A stretch of DNA of 64,000 nucleotides from Lachnospiraceae bacterium (GCA_910576125.1 CAJTHM010000005.1:124001-188000), one strand, 5' to 3'; positions 18,182-26,845 are shown, numbered from the stretch's first letter. Program-made: numbers and translations. Notes: a model not told the origin generated them from the letters alone.

Positions 18182-18733
18182 CTACTCTCCGCTCCTGCTC
18201 AAAGACGGGCCAAGCCGCCTCATCGCCTGATGTACAGGCCGGTACAGCACCGCCATCAGCACGAAGTTCCCCGCGCCGTGGGCGATGTCAAAGGGAATGC
18301 CTGCCACCCACCATGTAAATCCGGCATAGAGGCCGCCCCGCAGACCACTGTCCGCGGCCCCTATCGCTACGTAGGGAAAGGCGCAGAGGAAACCGAACAG
18401 GAAACCGAAGATAGCTGACACAAAGCTCCAGAACCATGCGGATTCCTGTCTCCTGCAAAGGTAGACCACCAGCGCCAGCAGGGGCCATGCATACAGATAC
18501 ATGACCCACCACAGGCCGAATCCGTACATGGCTCCCTCCACCAGAATGAACACGGGAATCACGAACAGTATCCTCCACTCGAACAGCAGCGTGAACATGA
18601 TAATCCAGAAACTGGTCAGCTCTATGTTGGGCAGGAATGCCATGGCTGCCTTGCACACCTCTATCACCGCCACCATCACGCCCATCAGGGCGATATCCCC
18701 TATCGACAGCTTTTTCTGCTTCTTTTCTCCCAT
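18182..18733 (-). CDS. ECF transporter S component, probable cobalamin type (CbrT-like)
   Basis: A 183-residue membrane protein with five or six predicted helices and a polar MGEKKQKKL start. The layout (GDIALMGVMVAVIEVCKAAM followed by ITPFSWI-like helices) fits S components of energy-coupling-factor transporters. It lies 143 bp downstream of a DUF4430 gene that is preceded by a cobalamin riboswitch, so cobalamin or a corrinoid is the likely ligand; this rests on context. The shared EcfA/A'/T module is not in the window. The ribosome site is weak (GGGGGT). Confidence 0.72.
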   Translation of the reverse strand: MGEKKQKKLSIGDIALMGVMVAVIEVCKAAMAFLPNIELTSFWIIMFTLLFEWRILFVIPVFILVEGAMYGFGLWWVMYLYAWPLLALVVYLCRRQESAWFWSFVSAIFGFLFGFLCAFPYVAIGAADSGLRGGLYAGFTWWVAGIPFDIAHGAGNFVLMAVLYRPVHQAMRRLGPSLSRSGE

Positions 18734-18876
18734 ATGATGTACCCCCGGCCTTTCTGAGCAGGATCAGGAGCTCCTTTCTCCATCCCCGCCCAAGGCCCTG
18801 TGCCATTCTTCTGCCTCCTGTTTCCGGCGCCCTCAACACATGAATCTATTCTTGTATCCAGACCGGCCCCCTGAAA

Positions 18877-19296
18877 TCATTGCGCGGAATCTACCGTATA
18901 GACAATTCCGAATACATCGCCGTCTTCCACAGGCTGGGTGTCAATGCCGTAATTGCAGTACTCCCCATTCACATAAAAGCCCCAGTAAGCGCCGTCCGCG
19001 TTATAATCCGCCACGTCGCCGTTCACCGTATCCACCATCATGCCATACTCGCTCTCCGTGCCTGAAAAGGTCAGCCCGTCCGCCTCCTCCATGGCCTGGC
19101 GCAGGTACTCTGCGTCCGTCTTCAGCTGGTATTCTTTTGTGTCTCCTGCTTTTCCCGTCACCTCGATTGTGATGGCCTTTGAACCCTCCACGGGCTTTTC
19201 CCGGAACATGGCGTACACGATGGCCAGCACCGCTATCACTGCCACCAATACCACTGCGCCGATAATCACTTTTTTGTTGCTTTTCTTGCTCTGCAT
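18877..19296 (-). CDS. DUF4430 domain protein, membrane-anchored, under a cobalamin riboswitch
   Basis: A 139-residue protein with one N-terminal membrane helix (about residues 10-30: VIIGAVVLVAVIAVLAIVYAM) and an external DUF4430 domain ending GDVFGIVYTVDSAQ. DUF4430 resembles the C-terminal part of transcobalamin/intrinsic factor, which fits a corrinoid-capture role. The ATG at 19296 has GGAGGAAG 6 nt upstream and lies just after the riboswitch terminator; the longer frame to 19434 would start inside the leader. It precedes an ECF S component on the same strand. The cobalamin role is inferred from the riboswitch and domain together. Confidence 0.8.
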   Translation of the reverse strand: MQSKKSNKKVIIGAVVLVAVIAVLAIVYAMFREKPVEGSKAITIEVTGKAGDTKEYQLKTDAEYLRQAMEEADGLTFSGTESEYGMMVDTVNGDVADYNADGAYWGFYVNGEYCNYGIDTQPVEDGDVFGIVYTVDSAQ

Positions 19297-19369
19297 TTTC
19301 TCTTCCTCCGCTTTCCGCTGCCATTCTGCAGCCTGTCTCTTTCGGGCAAGCGAATATCGCTGCAGCCAC

Positions 19370-19397
19370 AAAAAAACTCCTGCTGAACGCAGAAGTT
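19370..19397 (-). terminator. Leader terminator of the cobalamin riboswitch
   Basis: On the minus strand ACTTCTGC, a short loop and AGCAGGAGT are followed by T7, 74 bp before the DUF4430 start and downstream of the B12 box. This is the expected off-state hairpin of a transcriptional riboswitch. Confidence 0.82.
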
Positions 19398-19439
19398 GGT
19401 ATACGGAAAATAATGTGCCCCATCCGAAGCACATTCCGC

Positions 19440-19745
19440 ACCAGCCAATTCCTCGTGGCTACATGGCGCACACGGCAGGCAGGTCTTCTGACTTGAGTGT
19501 CAACGCCTGCTTCACCTTCCCAGGAGACGGCTCCGCAGATTTCCGCGCCAGGCCGGCCTTAAAGCCTGACCCATTGCCTGCAAAAACCGCTTTTCCCAGT
19601 GGCATACGCCGCCCTCTTCCCATGGCGGCACGAAGCATGACTCCTCTCTCACAGCGACGAGATCGTGCAGGTCTTCCACCTGCTTCCCTTTTCACCGGAC
19701 CGGACGGATACTTCCGCCCTCCGGCACCTGTCATGTCTCTATTCA
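19440..19745 (-). ncRNA. Cobalamin riboswitch
   Basis: The minus strand holds the conserved pieces in order: AAAAGGGAAGCAGGTGGAA, GTCGCTGTGA, ATGCCACTGGGAAA, GGGAAGG and the B12 box AAGTCAGAAGACCTGCC (19478-19494). It is followed by an intrinsic terminator and the DUF4430/ECF-S genes. The element should switch these genes off when adenosylcobalamin (or another cobalamin form) is bound. The outer limits are approximate; the B12 box and GCCACTG core are exact. Confidence 0.93.
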
Positions 19746-19838
19746 CTTGAATCAGTATTTTAGCATACTATCTCCCAAAATGCAATCGGCAAATTCAGCC
19801 GATTCCACATGCCGGCTCCATATCTCCCGCTGCCGAAA

Positions 19839-19860
19839 CAGCCGCCCTGCCGGGCGGCTG
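19839..19860 (-). terminator. Hairpin after nagA
   Basis: CAGCCGCCC and GGGCGGCTG form 9 bp around a 4-nt loop, 20 bp after the nagA stop, with TTTC behind it on the minus strand. The U tract is weak, so read-through into the riboswitch region is possible. Confidence 0.5.
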
Positions 19861-19880
19861 CCTGACACGGTTTTTGATAT

Positions 19881-20981
19881 CTACATCACCTTTACCAGAT
19901 TCAGATTCTGGTCTGCCAGCACCACGTCCGCCCGCTTGCCGGGGGTGAGGGAGCCCACCTCGCCATATACGCCGATGCTCTTAGCCGGATTCATGGTAGC
20001 GGCGGCAATAGCCTCTTCCTTCGGGATGCCGAAAGACACGGCGGTGCGCATGCAGTCGTAGAGATTGGTGGCGGAACCGGCGATAGTGCCGCTTGCCAGC
20101 GTGGCCAGCCTGCCGTTCACAGTCACCTGCTGCCCGCCCAAATCATAGGTTCCGTCCTCCATGCCCGTAGCCCGCATGGAATCGCTGATCAGCACCACCC
20201 TGCCGGGGAACATCCTGAACACCGCCCGCACCATGCTCTCATGCACATGGATGCCGTCGCTGATCAGCTCCGCATAGCAGTTCTCATCCTCCGATGCCGC
20301 GCCGATCAGACCGGGATTCCTGTGCTCCAAAGGCATCATGGCATTGCACAGATGGGTCACATGGTTGGCGCCTGCTTTCAGGGCCTGCTTCGCAGTCTCA
20401 TAATCCGCCGCGGTATGTCCCAGGGAAATCACCACTTCGCCGTGCAGCTCCCGTATGAATTCCAGAGCTCCCTCCACGTTGGGCGCCAGAGTCACCAGGC
20501 GAATCTTGTTTCCGCTGGAGGCGTTGCACTCTCTGAAGAACTCCGCGTCCGGAGCCAGGATATGCTCCGCCAGATGGGCGCCTTTCTTGCTCACATCCAG
20601 GAACGGTCCCTCCATATTGATACCGGCCACACGGGCCATCTCCCCACTCTCCGAAAAGCTTCCCATGGCCTTGAAAATCCTGCGCAGTTCGTCCTTGTGG
20701 ATGGTCATGGAAGTAGGACAGTAGGATGTGACTCCATGGGCACGCTCATAGGCCAGGATCCTGCCCAGGCCCTCCATATCTCCGTCTGAGAAATCGCAGC
20801 CCACCGCGCCGTGGCTGTGGACGTCCACCAGCCCGGGAAGCACCAGCAGCCCTGACGCGTCCACTTCCGTCTTATCCGTCACCTCTGCAGGGCTTCCCGC
20901 GATTTTTCCGTTTTCAATATACAAATCCTTTTTGACAAAGGTCTTATCCTCCTGATAGACCAGGCCATCTTTAATTATCAT
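19881..20981 (-). CDS. nagA: N-acetylglucosamine-6-phosphate deacetylase
   Basis: A 366-residue amidohydrolase that removes acetate from GlcNAc-6-phosphate. Visible motifs are VDVHSHGAVGCDFSDGD (metal His pair region), NMEGPFLDVSKKGAH (metal Glu), SLGHTAADYE, HVTHLCNAM and LISDSMRATGM (catalytic Asp). The ATG at 20981 is preferred because GGGAGGG lies 9 nt upstream; it overlaps the end of nagB by 11 bases. Together with NagB it converts GlcNAc-6-P to fructose-6-P. No PTS or kinase gene is adjacent. Confidence 0.95.
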   Translation of the reverse strand: MIIKDGLVYQEDKTFVKKDLYIENGKIAGSPAEVTDKTEVDASGLLVLPGLVDVHSHGAVGCDFSDGDMEGLGRILAYERAHGVTSYCPTSMTIHKDELRRIFKAMGSFSESGEMARVAGINMEGPFLDVSKKGAHLAEHILAPDAEFFRECNASSGNKIRLVTLAPNVEGALEFIRELHGEVVISLGHTAADYETAKQALKAGANHVTHLCNAMMPLEHRNPGLIGAASEDENCYAELISDGIHVHESMVRAVFRMFPGRVVLISDSMRATGMEDGTYDLGGQQVTVNGRLATLASGTIAGSATNLYDCMRTAVSFGIPKEEAIAAATMNPAKSIGVYGEVGSLTPGKRADVVLADQNLNLVKVM

Positions 20982-21735
20982 AAACATCACCCTCCCAGCC
21001 TGTCTTTTCACGAATCTCTGCCAGAGCCGCCTCGTCCGCGATGATGACGGCATCGTTGTGGAGCTGCAGAATAGAAGCCGGTACACCGGGTGTTACAGGG
21101 CCGAAGCAGGAGTCGTACAGCGCCTTGGCCTTGGCCTCGCCGGAGGCTAACAGCAGCACTTTCTTCGCGCCCATGATGCCGCCGATGCCCATTGTCAGCG
21201 CGTGGGTGGGCACCTCGTCTATGGAGCTGAAGAATCTGGCGTTGCTGCGCCTCGTTTCCTCTGTCAGTGTCACCACGTGAGTCCCTTTCTCAAAGACATC
21301 ACAGGGCTCGTTGAAGCCGATATGGCCGTTTCCGCCTATCCCCAGCAGCTGCAGGTCAATACCGCCCAGTTCCCTGATCACGCCGTCGTACCGGGCGCAT
21401 TCCGCCTCCGCATCCTCGGCGAGGCCGCTTGGTACATTGGTATTTTCTTTCTTGATATTGACATGGTCAAACAGATTGTGGTTCATGAAATACCGATAAC
21501 TCTGGTCGTGCTCTCCCGAAAGACCCTTGTACTCGTCCAAATTTACGCTGCGGATACGGGAAAAGTCCAGATCGCCCTTCTCATACCACTCTCTCAGCTG
21601 CTCGTAAGCGCCCACCGGAGTAGAGCCTGTAGCCAGCCCAAGCACGGCATCCGGCTTCATGATGACCTGCGCGGAAATCAGGTTAGCCGCCTTACGGCTC
21701 ATGTCTTTGTAATCCTTTGCTGCATAAATCTTCAT
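20971..21735 (-). CDS. nagB: Glucosamine-6-phosphate deaminase
   Basis: A 254-residue NagB. It has the substrate loop GLATGSTPVGAYEQL, the active-site LDEYKGL (general-base Asp) and GIGGNGHIGFNEP near residue 135. It converts glucosamine-6-P to fructose-6-P and ammonia. I chose MKIYAAKDY at 21735 because it matches the family N-terminus; an upstream ATG at 21774 would add 13 residues. It is followed by overlapping nagA. A promoter lies at 21800-21828. No glmS-like ribozyme or other RNA element is apparent in the leader. Confidence 0.95.
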   Translation of the reverse strand: MKIYAAKDYKDMSRKAANLISAQVIMKPDAVLGLATGSTPVGAYEQLREWYEKGDLDFSRIRSVNLDEYKGLSGEHDQSYRYFMNHNLFDHVNIKKENTNVPSGLAEDAEAECARYDGVIRELGGIDLQLLGIGGNGHIGFNEPCDVFEKGTHVVTLTEETRRSNARFFSSIDEVPTHALTMGIGGIMGAKKVLLLASGEAKAKALYDSCFGPVTPGVPASILQLHNDAVIIADEAALAEIREKTGWEGDVYDN

Positions 21736-21799
21736 ACTTACACCAATTTCCTTTCCTGCTGTATTCTCTGTCATATAGTTCTGTACTCATTATGATTGT

Positions 21800-21828
21800 A
21801 TTCTAGCATATTTATTAGTCAGAAGCAA
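21800..21828 (-). promoter_or_regulatory. Putative promoter of nagBA
   Basis: On the minus strand TTGCTT, a 17-bp spacer and TAGAAT lie about 65 bp before the nagB start. The -10 matches five of six positions and the -35 three. Confidence 0.55.
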
Positions 21829-21884
21829 TGATTTTCTGACCTGGAGCCGCTTGCTGTACAGCCGGTAAGGGCCGCGATATTTCT

Positions 21885-21913
21885 TTGACAGTTGCGCATT
21901 TTCGTAGTATACT
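21885..21913 (+). promoter_or_regulatory. Strong sigma-A promoter of the K+ uptake genes
   Basis: A perfect TTGACA, a 17-bp spacer and TATACT. Transcription should begin near 21920, giving a leader of about 93 nt before the ATG at 22013. That argues against the GTG at 21920 as translation start. Confidence 0.85.
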
Positions 21914-22012
21914 GGCATCGTGCCAGAGGAATTGCGACTCCCTGCCCACAGGAACAGAAACAGAACCATCAAAAAACAGCAAAGAAGGAAGAACGTCCTA
22001 ACGTTTAAAGAT

Positions 22013-23365
22013 ATGAAAAAAAGAAAAACCACTACAACCGGAATCATCATGCTGGGCTTTCTCACCGGCGCGCTTTTAGGGGCATTGCTTTTGATGCTCC
22101 CCGTCAGCGTCAGGGACGGCCAATCCATCGATATTCTGGACGCGCTGTTCGTGTCCACTTCAAGCATCTGCGTCACCGGCCTTTCCACCGTCAATATAGG
22201 CCAGACTTTCTCCGCCTTTGGGCAGATAGTGCTTCTGCTCCTTATCCAGTTCGGGGGCCTGGGAATCGTGACCTTTACCACCATCGTGCTGTGCCTCTTT
22301 CGGCGCAGGATCACATTATCTGACAGGATGTTGATTCAGAGCGCCTATAACCTGGATACCCTGACCGGACTGGTGCGGATGACCATGCGCATCCTCAAAG
22401 TGACCCTCATACTGGAGGGGATTGGCGCTCTTTGTTACTCATTTGTCTTCATTCCGGAGTACGGTCTGGCAGGAATCTGGTACAGCATCTTCCACGCGGT
22501 GTCCGCTTTCTGCAACGCCGGAATCGACCTTTTGGGCGGCAACAGCTTCTGTGCTTACGCGGACAATATCATCATAAATTTCACCACCATCTATCTGATC
22601 ATCGTCAGCGGCCTGGGATTCCCTGTCTACTGGGAAGTCCTGCGCGTGCTTCGTCCCCGCCGCGGAGCCGCAGACGGCGCTTATTCCCGCAAGATGAGCG
22701 TCCATGCCAAAATCGTCATCTGGGCTACGGCGTTCCTTGTGCTGGCGGGTACGGCCATGACTTTGCTGTTTGAATTTGATAATCCGCAGACTCTTGGGCC
22801 TTTGGGCTGGCCCGGAAAGGTGATGGCATCCCTGTTTCAGTCCGTCACTTTGCGGACCGCAGGTTTCGCCACCATTCCCCAGGAGGCGTTCCGGCCCGCT
22901 TCCTGCCTGGCGTACCTGATTTTCATGTTCATCGGCGGCTCTCCCGCCGGTACGGCAGGCGGCGTCAAAACTGTCACCGTAGTGCTGCTGCTGGCCTCCA
23001 TGTTCGCCAATATCAAGGGCAGGAAAGACGTCAATGTCTTAAATCGGAAGATTGCCGATGAGACCATACGGCGCTGTGTGGCCATCGTCACTTTCAGCTT
23101 TTCCGTGCTGGTGATATTGACCATCACCCTGCTCGCTGTCCAGCGGAGCGACTTCCTTGACACCATATATGAAATGACCTCCGCCATCGCTACCGTGGGG
23201 CTCTCCAGAGGCCTGACCGGTGCCTTGTCTCCCGCCGGGAAGCTGATAGTCTCCCTCACCATGTACCTTGGCAGAATCGGTCCTATCACCCTGGCGCTGG
23301 TCTTCAACAGCCACACGCCGGCAGACGACATTTCCTATACTGACGGCAAGGTCATTATTGGATAA
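22013..23365 (+). CDS. Potassium uptake membrane subunit, TrkH/KtrB family
   Basis: About 450 residues with four M1-P-M2 repeats. Selectivity-type loops are visible at STSSICVTGLSTV (near residue 45), AFCNAGIDLLG (near 170), QSVTLRTAGFATIP (near 282) and SAIATVGLSRGLTG (near 393), each with the key glycine. It moves K+ (or Na+) through the membrane, gated by the RCK protein encoded 64 bp downstream. The start is uncertain: the ATG at 22013 lies before a Lys-rich stretch and the first helix but has no good ribosome site; frame extension back to 21920 is unlikely because of the promoter. Confidence 0.88.
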   Translation: MKKRKTTTTGIIMLGFLTGALLGALLLMLPVSVRDGQSIDILDALFVSTSSICVTGLSTVNIGQTFSAFGQIVLLLLIQFGGLGIVTFTTIVLCLFRRRITLSDRMLIQSAYNLDTLTGLVRMTMRILKVTLILEGIGALCYSFVFIPEYGLAGIWYSIFHAVSAFCNAGIDLLGGNSFCAYADNIIINFTTIYLIIVSGLGFPVYWEVLRVLRPRRGAADGAYSRKMSVHAKIVIWATAFLVLAGTAMTLLFEFDNPQTLGPLGWPGKVMASLFQSVTLRTAGFATIPQEAFRPASCLAYLIFMFIGGSPAGTAGGVKTVTVVLLLASMFANIKGRKDVNVLNRKIADETIRRCVAIVTFSFSVLVILTITLLAVQRSDFLDTIYEMTSAIATVGLSRGLTGALSPAGKLIVSLTMYLGRIGPITLALVFNSHTPADDISYTDGKVIIG

Positions 23366-23429
23366 TAAAGCCAAAAATGGCGTTTGAAAGAACACTAAAT
23401 ATCCTATATGAAAATAAGGAGATTTTCCC

Positions 23430-24110
23430 ATGAAAAAACAATCACAAAAAGAATACATCGTCATAGGCCTGGGAAGATTCGGCAGCACCATAGCTGTCCA
23501 GCTGGAGGCTAACGGCTGCAAAGTCCTGGCCATAGACCGCAACGAGCAACGCGTGCGGCTCATCGCCGATTACGTCACCCTGGCCATGTGCCTGGACGTG
23601 GCAAATGACGAGACCCTGGGGGAGCTGGGCGGCAGGAATTTCGACGGGGCGGTAATCTCCATCGGCCACAGCCTGGACGCCTCCGTGCTGGCCACTATCT
23701 GGGCCAAGGAACAGGGCATCGGCCAGGTCATCGCCAAGGCATATGATGAAAAGCAGGGGAAGATTCTGACCAAAATAGGCGCGGACAAAATCGTCTATCC
23801 GGAAAAAGAAATCGGCGTCCAGCTGGCAAACGATTTGGCGTTCAACAATATGTTCGATACCATTGAGTTGTCCTCTGAGTACTCCATCGGCGAAATCATC
23901 ACCCCCACGGACTGGATTGGCAAGGATCTGCGCCAGCTCAAGCTGCGCGAGAAATACGGCGTGAACGCCATCGCCGTCAAACGAGGCGGTACGCTGCTGG
24001 TCAACCCTCCTGCAGACCAGCCCACGAAAAAGGACGATGTCTTCATGCTTCTGGGGACTAATTCCACTTTGAAGAAAATCGCCAGCGCCAATGCGCCGCG
24101 GAAGAACTGA
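23430..24110 (+). CDS. Potassium uptake regulatory subunit, TrkA/KtrA family
   Basis: A 226-residue cytoplasmic protein with an RCK_N Rossmann domain (GLGRFGSTIA near residue 14, acidic VLAIDRNEQR at the end of the second strand, which favours NAD(H)/ATP binding) and an RCK_C domain (about 140-218). It gates the KtrB/TrkH subunit encoded upstream. AAGGAG precedes the ATG. Proteins of this form can bind ATP, NADH and, through RCK_C, c-di-AMP; which applies here cannot be told. Confidence 0.93.
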   Translation: MKKQSQKEYIVIGLGRFGSTIAVQLEANGCKVLAIDRNEQRVRLIADYVTLAMCLDVANDETLGELGGRNFDGAVISIGHSLDASVLATIWAKEQGIGQVIAKAYDEKQGKILTKIGADKIVYPEKEIGVQLANDLAFNNMFDTIELSSEYSIGEIITPTDWIGKDLRQLKLREKYGVNAIAVKRGGTLLVNPPADQPTKKDDVFMLLGTNSTLKKIASANAPRKN

Positions 24111-24119
24111 TTCTATGAT

Positions 24120-25148
24120 TTATTTCATTACCATCTCCCCATCCTCCGGCAAAGGCCTGAAAGGCTCATGGGGCAAGGTCTGATACCAGAATGCCACAGA
24201 TGTGTAGTCGTCATATCTGGGGCCTGTCCATCCCAGATTGTCCAGTGTCATCCGAAAGCCGGTCTCAAAATGAATCGGATCCGGCACATGGAAACGGTAC
24301 AGCAGGAATCTCTGCTGGCCGTTGTAAAAGGCGGAATTGTCGCCCAGGATGGCAAACATTCCGGCATAAAGACCGCTGTAAGTGTGGTATCTCTTCAGAT
24401 AGATATCATTGCCGAACCCATAGGAGCCTCCGAAGTAATCCTCCGTGCCGGTATAGTGGATGGAAGGGTACTTGTCTTCATCGATATACATCCGCGCCTC
24501 CCCCTCTACCCAGCAGGTGTTGTTGCCGTTCATGCCTGCTGCCAGGGTAAGGCCCATGAACTGGCCCTTTCCATGGATATTGTCTATGACAGTGTAGGAA
24601 CGGCCTTTCTTTACAGGATGCTCCTGACGGTAGGACGCGTGGAAATAGCCGATATTTTGCGGCAAATCCATATAGCATCCTGTTATTATGTAGAAAAGTG
24701 TCTTTTCCTCTTTGCTGCGGTTTTCCATGGTAATCCGGCAATGCTTCAAAAACGGCATCTCCCAGTAGCAGTTCAGGCCCCTCCCGGGGGCAACCAGGAT
24801 TTTGGCGGAATTCAGGACAGGGTACCTGCCCTCCCGGTCTTCAAAATTTTCATCATAGGCACAGCCAAAGAAAGCCGATATAGGCGCTTCCACAGATGGT
24901 GTTTCACTGCCCTCCCAGTAGATCCGCAGTATAAAGCTGTGTCCCACATATCCCGTGAACCAGATGTTCTGAATCATTCCCGGGCCGTCGGTCTCCAAAA
25001 GGGTGACAGTCTCTCCGGGACGGATGCCGATACAGGGCCGAAGCTTGGTGCAGTCCCCGCCCCTGGAGCCGCCGCCCCTTTTGCCTGTGGGGTTTTCGGC
25101 GGAAAAGGCAAATGTTTTGATGTCTTGAATCAGATGAATGTTTTCCAT
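24120..25148 (-). CDS. GH172-family (DUF2961) protein, probable alpha-fructofuranosidase/difructose-anhydride enzyme
   Basis: A 342-residue protein matching DUF2961: SRGGDCTKLRPCIGIRPG near residue 28, DGPGMIQNIWFTG near 55, SAFFGCAYDENF near 98, TGTEDYFGGSYGFG near 245 and a C-terminal DNLGWTGPRYDDYTSVAFWYQ. Characterised GH172 members act on alpha-D-fructofuranosides or alpha-arabinofuranosides, including difructose dianhydride. It has no signal peptide. It is divergent from a LacI regulator that is followed by a GH32 gene, so a role in fructan or caramel-sugar breakdown is likely but inferred. It converges on ktrA with a 9-bp gap. Confidence 0.85.
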   Translation of the reverse strand: MENIHLIQDIKTFAFSAENPTGKRGGGSRGGDCTKLRPCIGIRPGETVTLLETDGPGMIQNIWFTGYVGHSFILRIYWEGSETPSVEAPISAFFGCAYDENFEDREGRYPVLNSAKILVAPGRGLNCYWEMPFLKHCRITMENRSKEEKTLFYIITGCYMDLPQNIGYFHASYRQEHPVKKGRSYTVIDNIHGKGQFMGLTLAAGMNGNNTCWVEGEARMYIDEDKYPSIHYTGTEDYFGGSYGFGNDIYLKRYHTYSGLYAGMFAILGDNSAFYNGQQRFLLYRFHVPDPIHFETGFRMTLDNLGWTGPRYDDYTSVAFWYQTLPHEPFRPLPEDGEMVMK

Positions 25149-25329
25149 AGTCGTCCTCCTGGTTAGTTGCTATAGTGTACTGTCCTGCACCACAGATGCT
25201 TCTGTCTCCCTGAAACAGCAGACGGTCATGTTCAAACACGAACTCGCTATCTTTTCTTTCTGAAATTCATCCGGCCATGACCATTTCCAAAAAGCTTTCC
25301 GGATTCTGTCAGGTATCTTTCCAAATTTA

Positions 25330-25358
25330 ATTTTACTACGAAATATCCGAATTGTCAT
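25330..25358 (-). promoter_or_regulatory. Putative promoter of the GH172 gene
   Basis: On the minus strand ATGACA, a 17-bp spacer and TAAAAT, about 185 bp upstream of the ATG at 25148. Both boxes match five of six consensus positions. Confidence 0.55.
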
Positions 25359-25387
25359 TTAGATACTTCTTAAAATCTCAGTTTTGT

Positions 25388-25409
25388 TTTCGAACCACTC
25401 TGTTCGAAA
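25388..25409. promoter_or_regulatory. Inverted repeat TTTCGAAC-N6-GTTCGAAA
   Basis: Perfect 8-bp arms in the 713-bp region between the GH172 and LacI genes, about 30 bp upstream of the putative GH172 -35 box. It is a candidate regulator site. The rest of this intergenic region holds no convincing gene. Confidence 0.45.
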
Positions 25410-25454
25410 TCCCCGCTACTCACAATCCGAGAAACGCAGGCCTGCCTAAAACGC

Positions 25455-25490
25455 TGTATTTTAGCGGAAATGCGCATCTGCTAAAATACA
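25455..25490. promoter_or_regulatory. Inverted repeat TGTATTTTAGC-N14-GCTAAAATACA
   Basis: Perfect 11-bp arms at 25455-25465 and 25480-25490, with the palindrome ATGCGCAT in the centre. No T tract follows. It could be a second operator or an RNA hairpin in the region between the divergent genes. Confidence 0.45.
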
Positions 25491-25751
25491 ACATATGCGG
25501 CTGGCTCATTTGTGGTGAGTGGAAACTTGCAGATGTTGTGATAAAGGGAGAATGTGATAAATTCTTTTATTCGTATCTGTAAACAGTTTAGCACAAAGAA
25601 AGGCGGTTGTATATGGAGATTACATATGAAAAGTAAGCATAAAGATGGAAGAAGCAGCAGCCACAGCTGCCAGCTTTTTTCAGTTCTCTGCACACGCCCT
25701 TTCCCTTTTTCCCGGTCTTCTTTCTTTCATGTTCTCTCCTTGCCTTTAAAA

Positions 25752-25765
25752 TGTTAACGTTGACA
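25752..25765. promoter_or_regulatory. cre-like operator overlapping the lacI-family promoter
   Basis: TGTTAACGTTGACA fits the Bacillus cre consensus TGWNANCGNTNWCA at every fixed position and overlaps the -35 box. It could bind CcpA or the LacI-family protein encoded downstream (autoregulation); sequence does not decide. Confidence 0.6.
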
Positions 25766-25788
25766 TTTTCTCAAAAATAACATATAAT
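25760..25788 (+). promoter_or_regulatory. Strong sigma-A promoter of the LacI-family gene
   Basis: Perfect TTGACA and TATAAT boxes with a 17-bp spacer, 73 bp before the start codon at 25862. Confidence 0.88.
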
Positions 25789-25861
25789 CTAATCACTGTC
25801 AACAGCAATTTCAAAATCACTGTAGGATGTGTTATCTGAAGTTTTTACTTTGGAGGTATTT

Positions 25862-26845
25862 ATGGCAACAAGCAAGGACGTGGCCCGGCTGGCAGGGGTA
25901 TCCCATACCACCGTATCCCGCGCTTTCAGAAAAGACCCGAAAGTCAAACCGGAAACCTATGAACGTATCATGAAAATCTCGGAGGAACTGGGCTACACCC
26001 CCAATCAAGTTGCCTCCAATTTAAGGTCTCAGAAGACCAAGACCGTGGGACTAATTATTTCTTTCGGCTTTAACCCTTTTTTCCTGGAAATCACCCACAC
26101 CCTGGAGACTGAGCTTGCCAGGCATGGATATCGGCTTCTGATAGCGTTTGATGAAGACAATCCTGACAGACAATGGAACATTCTGCAATCCCTCGCCAGC
26201 GCCCAGGTAAATTCCATTGTTTTCACTCCGCTGTACCGGGATGGGAATCAGAAAAACAGACTGTACCGCTGGATGAAGAATTCCAATATCCACTTTCTGC
26301 AGCTGATATCCAATGACTATGACGATTTCGCCAGTTTTACCTTTGACGATAACCTGGGCGCATATCTGGGCGCCCGCCATCTCCTTTCCCAGGGGCACCG
26401 CAATATCCTGATGGTGGGAGGGGTTAACCGTGTGGAGGGGTATACAAGGGCCTTTGAAGAGATTGGCTGCAAACCCGCCTTTCCCTATCAGAACCTGTCC
26501 TCCGAAAGCAAGGAGCAGAACTTCCGGAAAATAAAGGCGGCGATTCTCCGCCAGAAGCCCACTGCCATATTCGCCATCGCCTACGATATGAATTATCTGG
26601 CCTATGAAGTCCTCACAGAGCTGAATATGAAAGTGCCGGAAGATATCTCTTTCCTGGCATTCGACGACGACCGCTGGCTGCAGCTTCTGCGGATATCCGT
26701 CATCGGGCATCCCATACAGGCCCTGGCCGGTTCCATCGTCCGCGAAATTCTGTCCTACGAAACCGAAAACGAGATTTACCCCTCTTCCACTTCGTTTAAG
26801 CCCTTTTTGATAGAACGGAATTCCGTCCTTTCTATCCAGGTATAA
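25862..26845 (+). CDS. LacI-family transcriptional regulator
   Basis: A 327-residue regulator. The LacI helix-turn-helix (TSKDVARLAGVSHTTVSRAF) is at residues 3-22, followed by the hinge helix (NQVASNLRSQKTKTVGLI) and a periplasmic-binding-type ligand domain. GGAGG lies 5 nt before the ATG. It is transcribed toward the GH32 gene and away from the GH172 gene, so it probably controls this fructan locus in response to a small sugar. A cre-like palindrome overlaps its own promoter. Confidence 0.93.
   Translation: MATSKDVARLAGVSHTTVSRAFRKDPKVKPETYERIMKISEELGYTPNQVASNLRSQKTKTVGLIISFGFNPFFLEITHTLETELARHGYRLLIAFDEDNPDRQWNILQSLASAQVNSIVFTPLYRDGNQKNRLYRWMKNSNIHFLQLISNDYDDFASFTFDDNLGAYLGARHLLSQGHRNILMVGGVNRVEGYTRAFEEIGCKPAFPYQNLSSESKEQNFRKIKAAILRQKPTAIFAIAYDMNYLAYEVLTELNMKVPEDISFLAFDDDRWLQLLRISVIGHPIQALAGSIVREILSYETENEIYPSSTSFKPFLIERNSVLSIQV

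Noticed and set aside
21736..21880. glmS-like ribozyme or riboswitch before nagB
   Set aside because: The leader is about 55 nt after the predicted promoter and shows no conserved ribozyme core.
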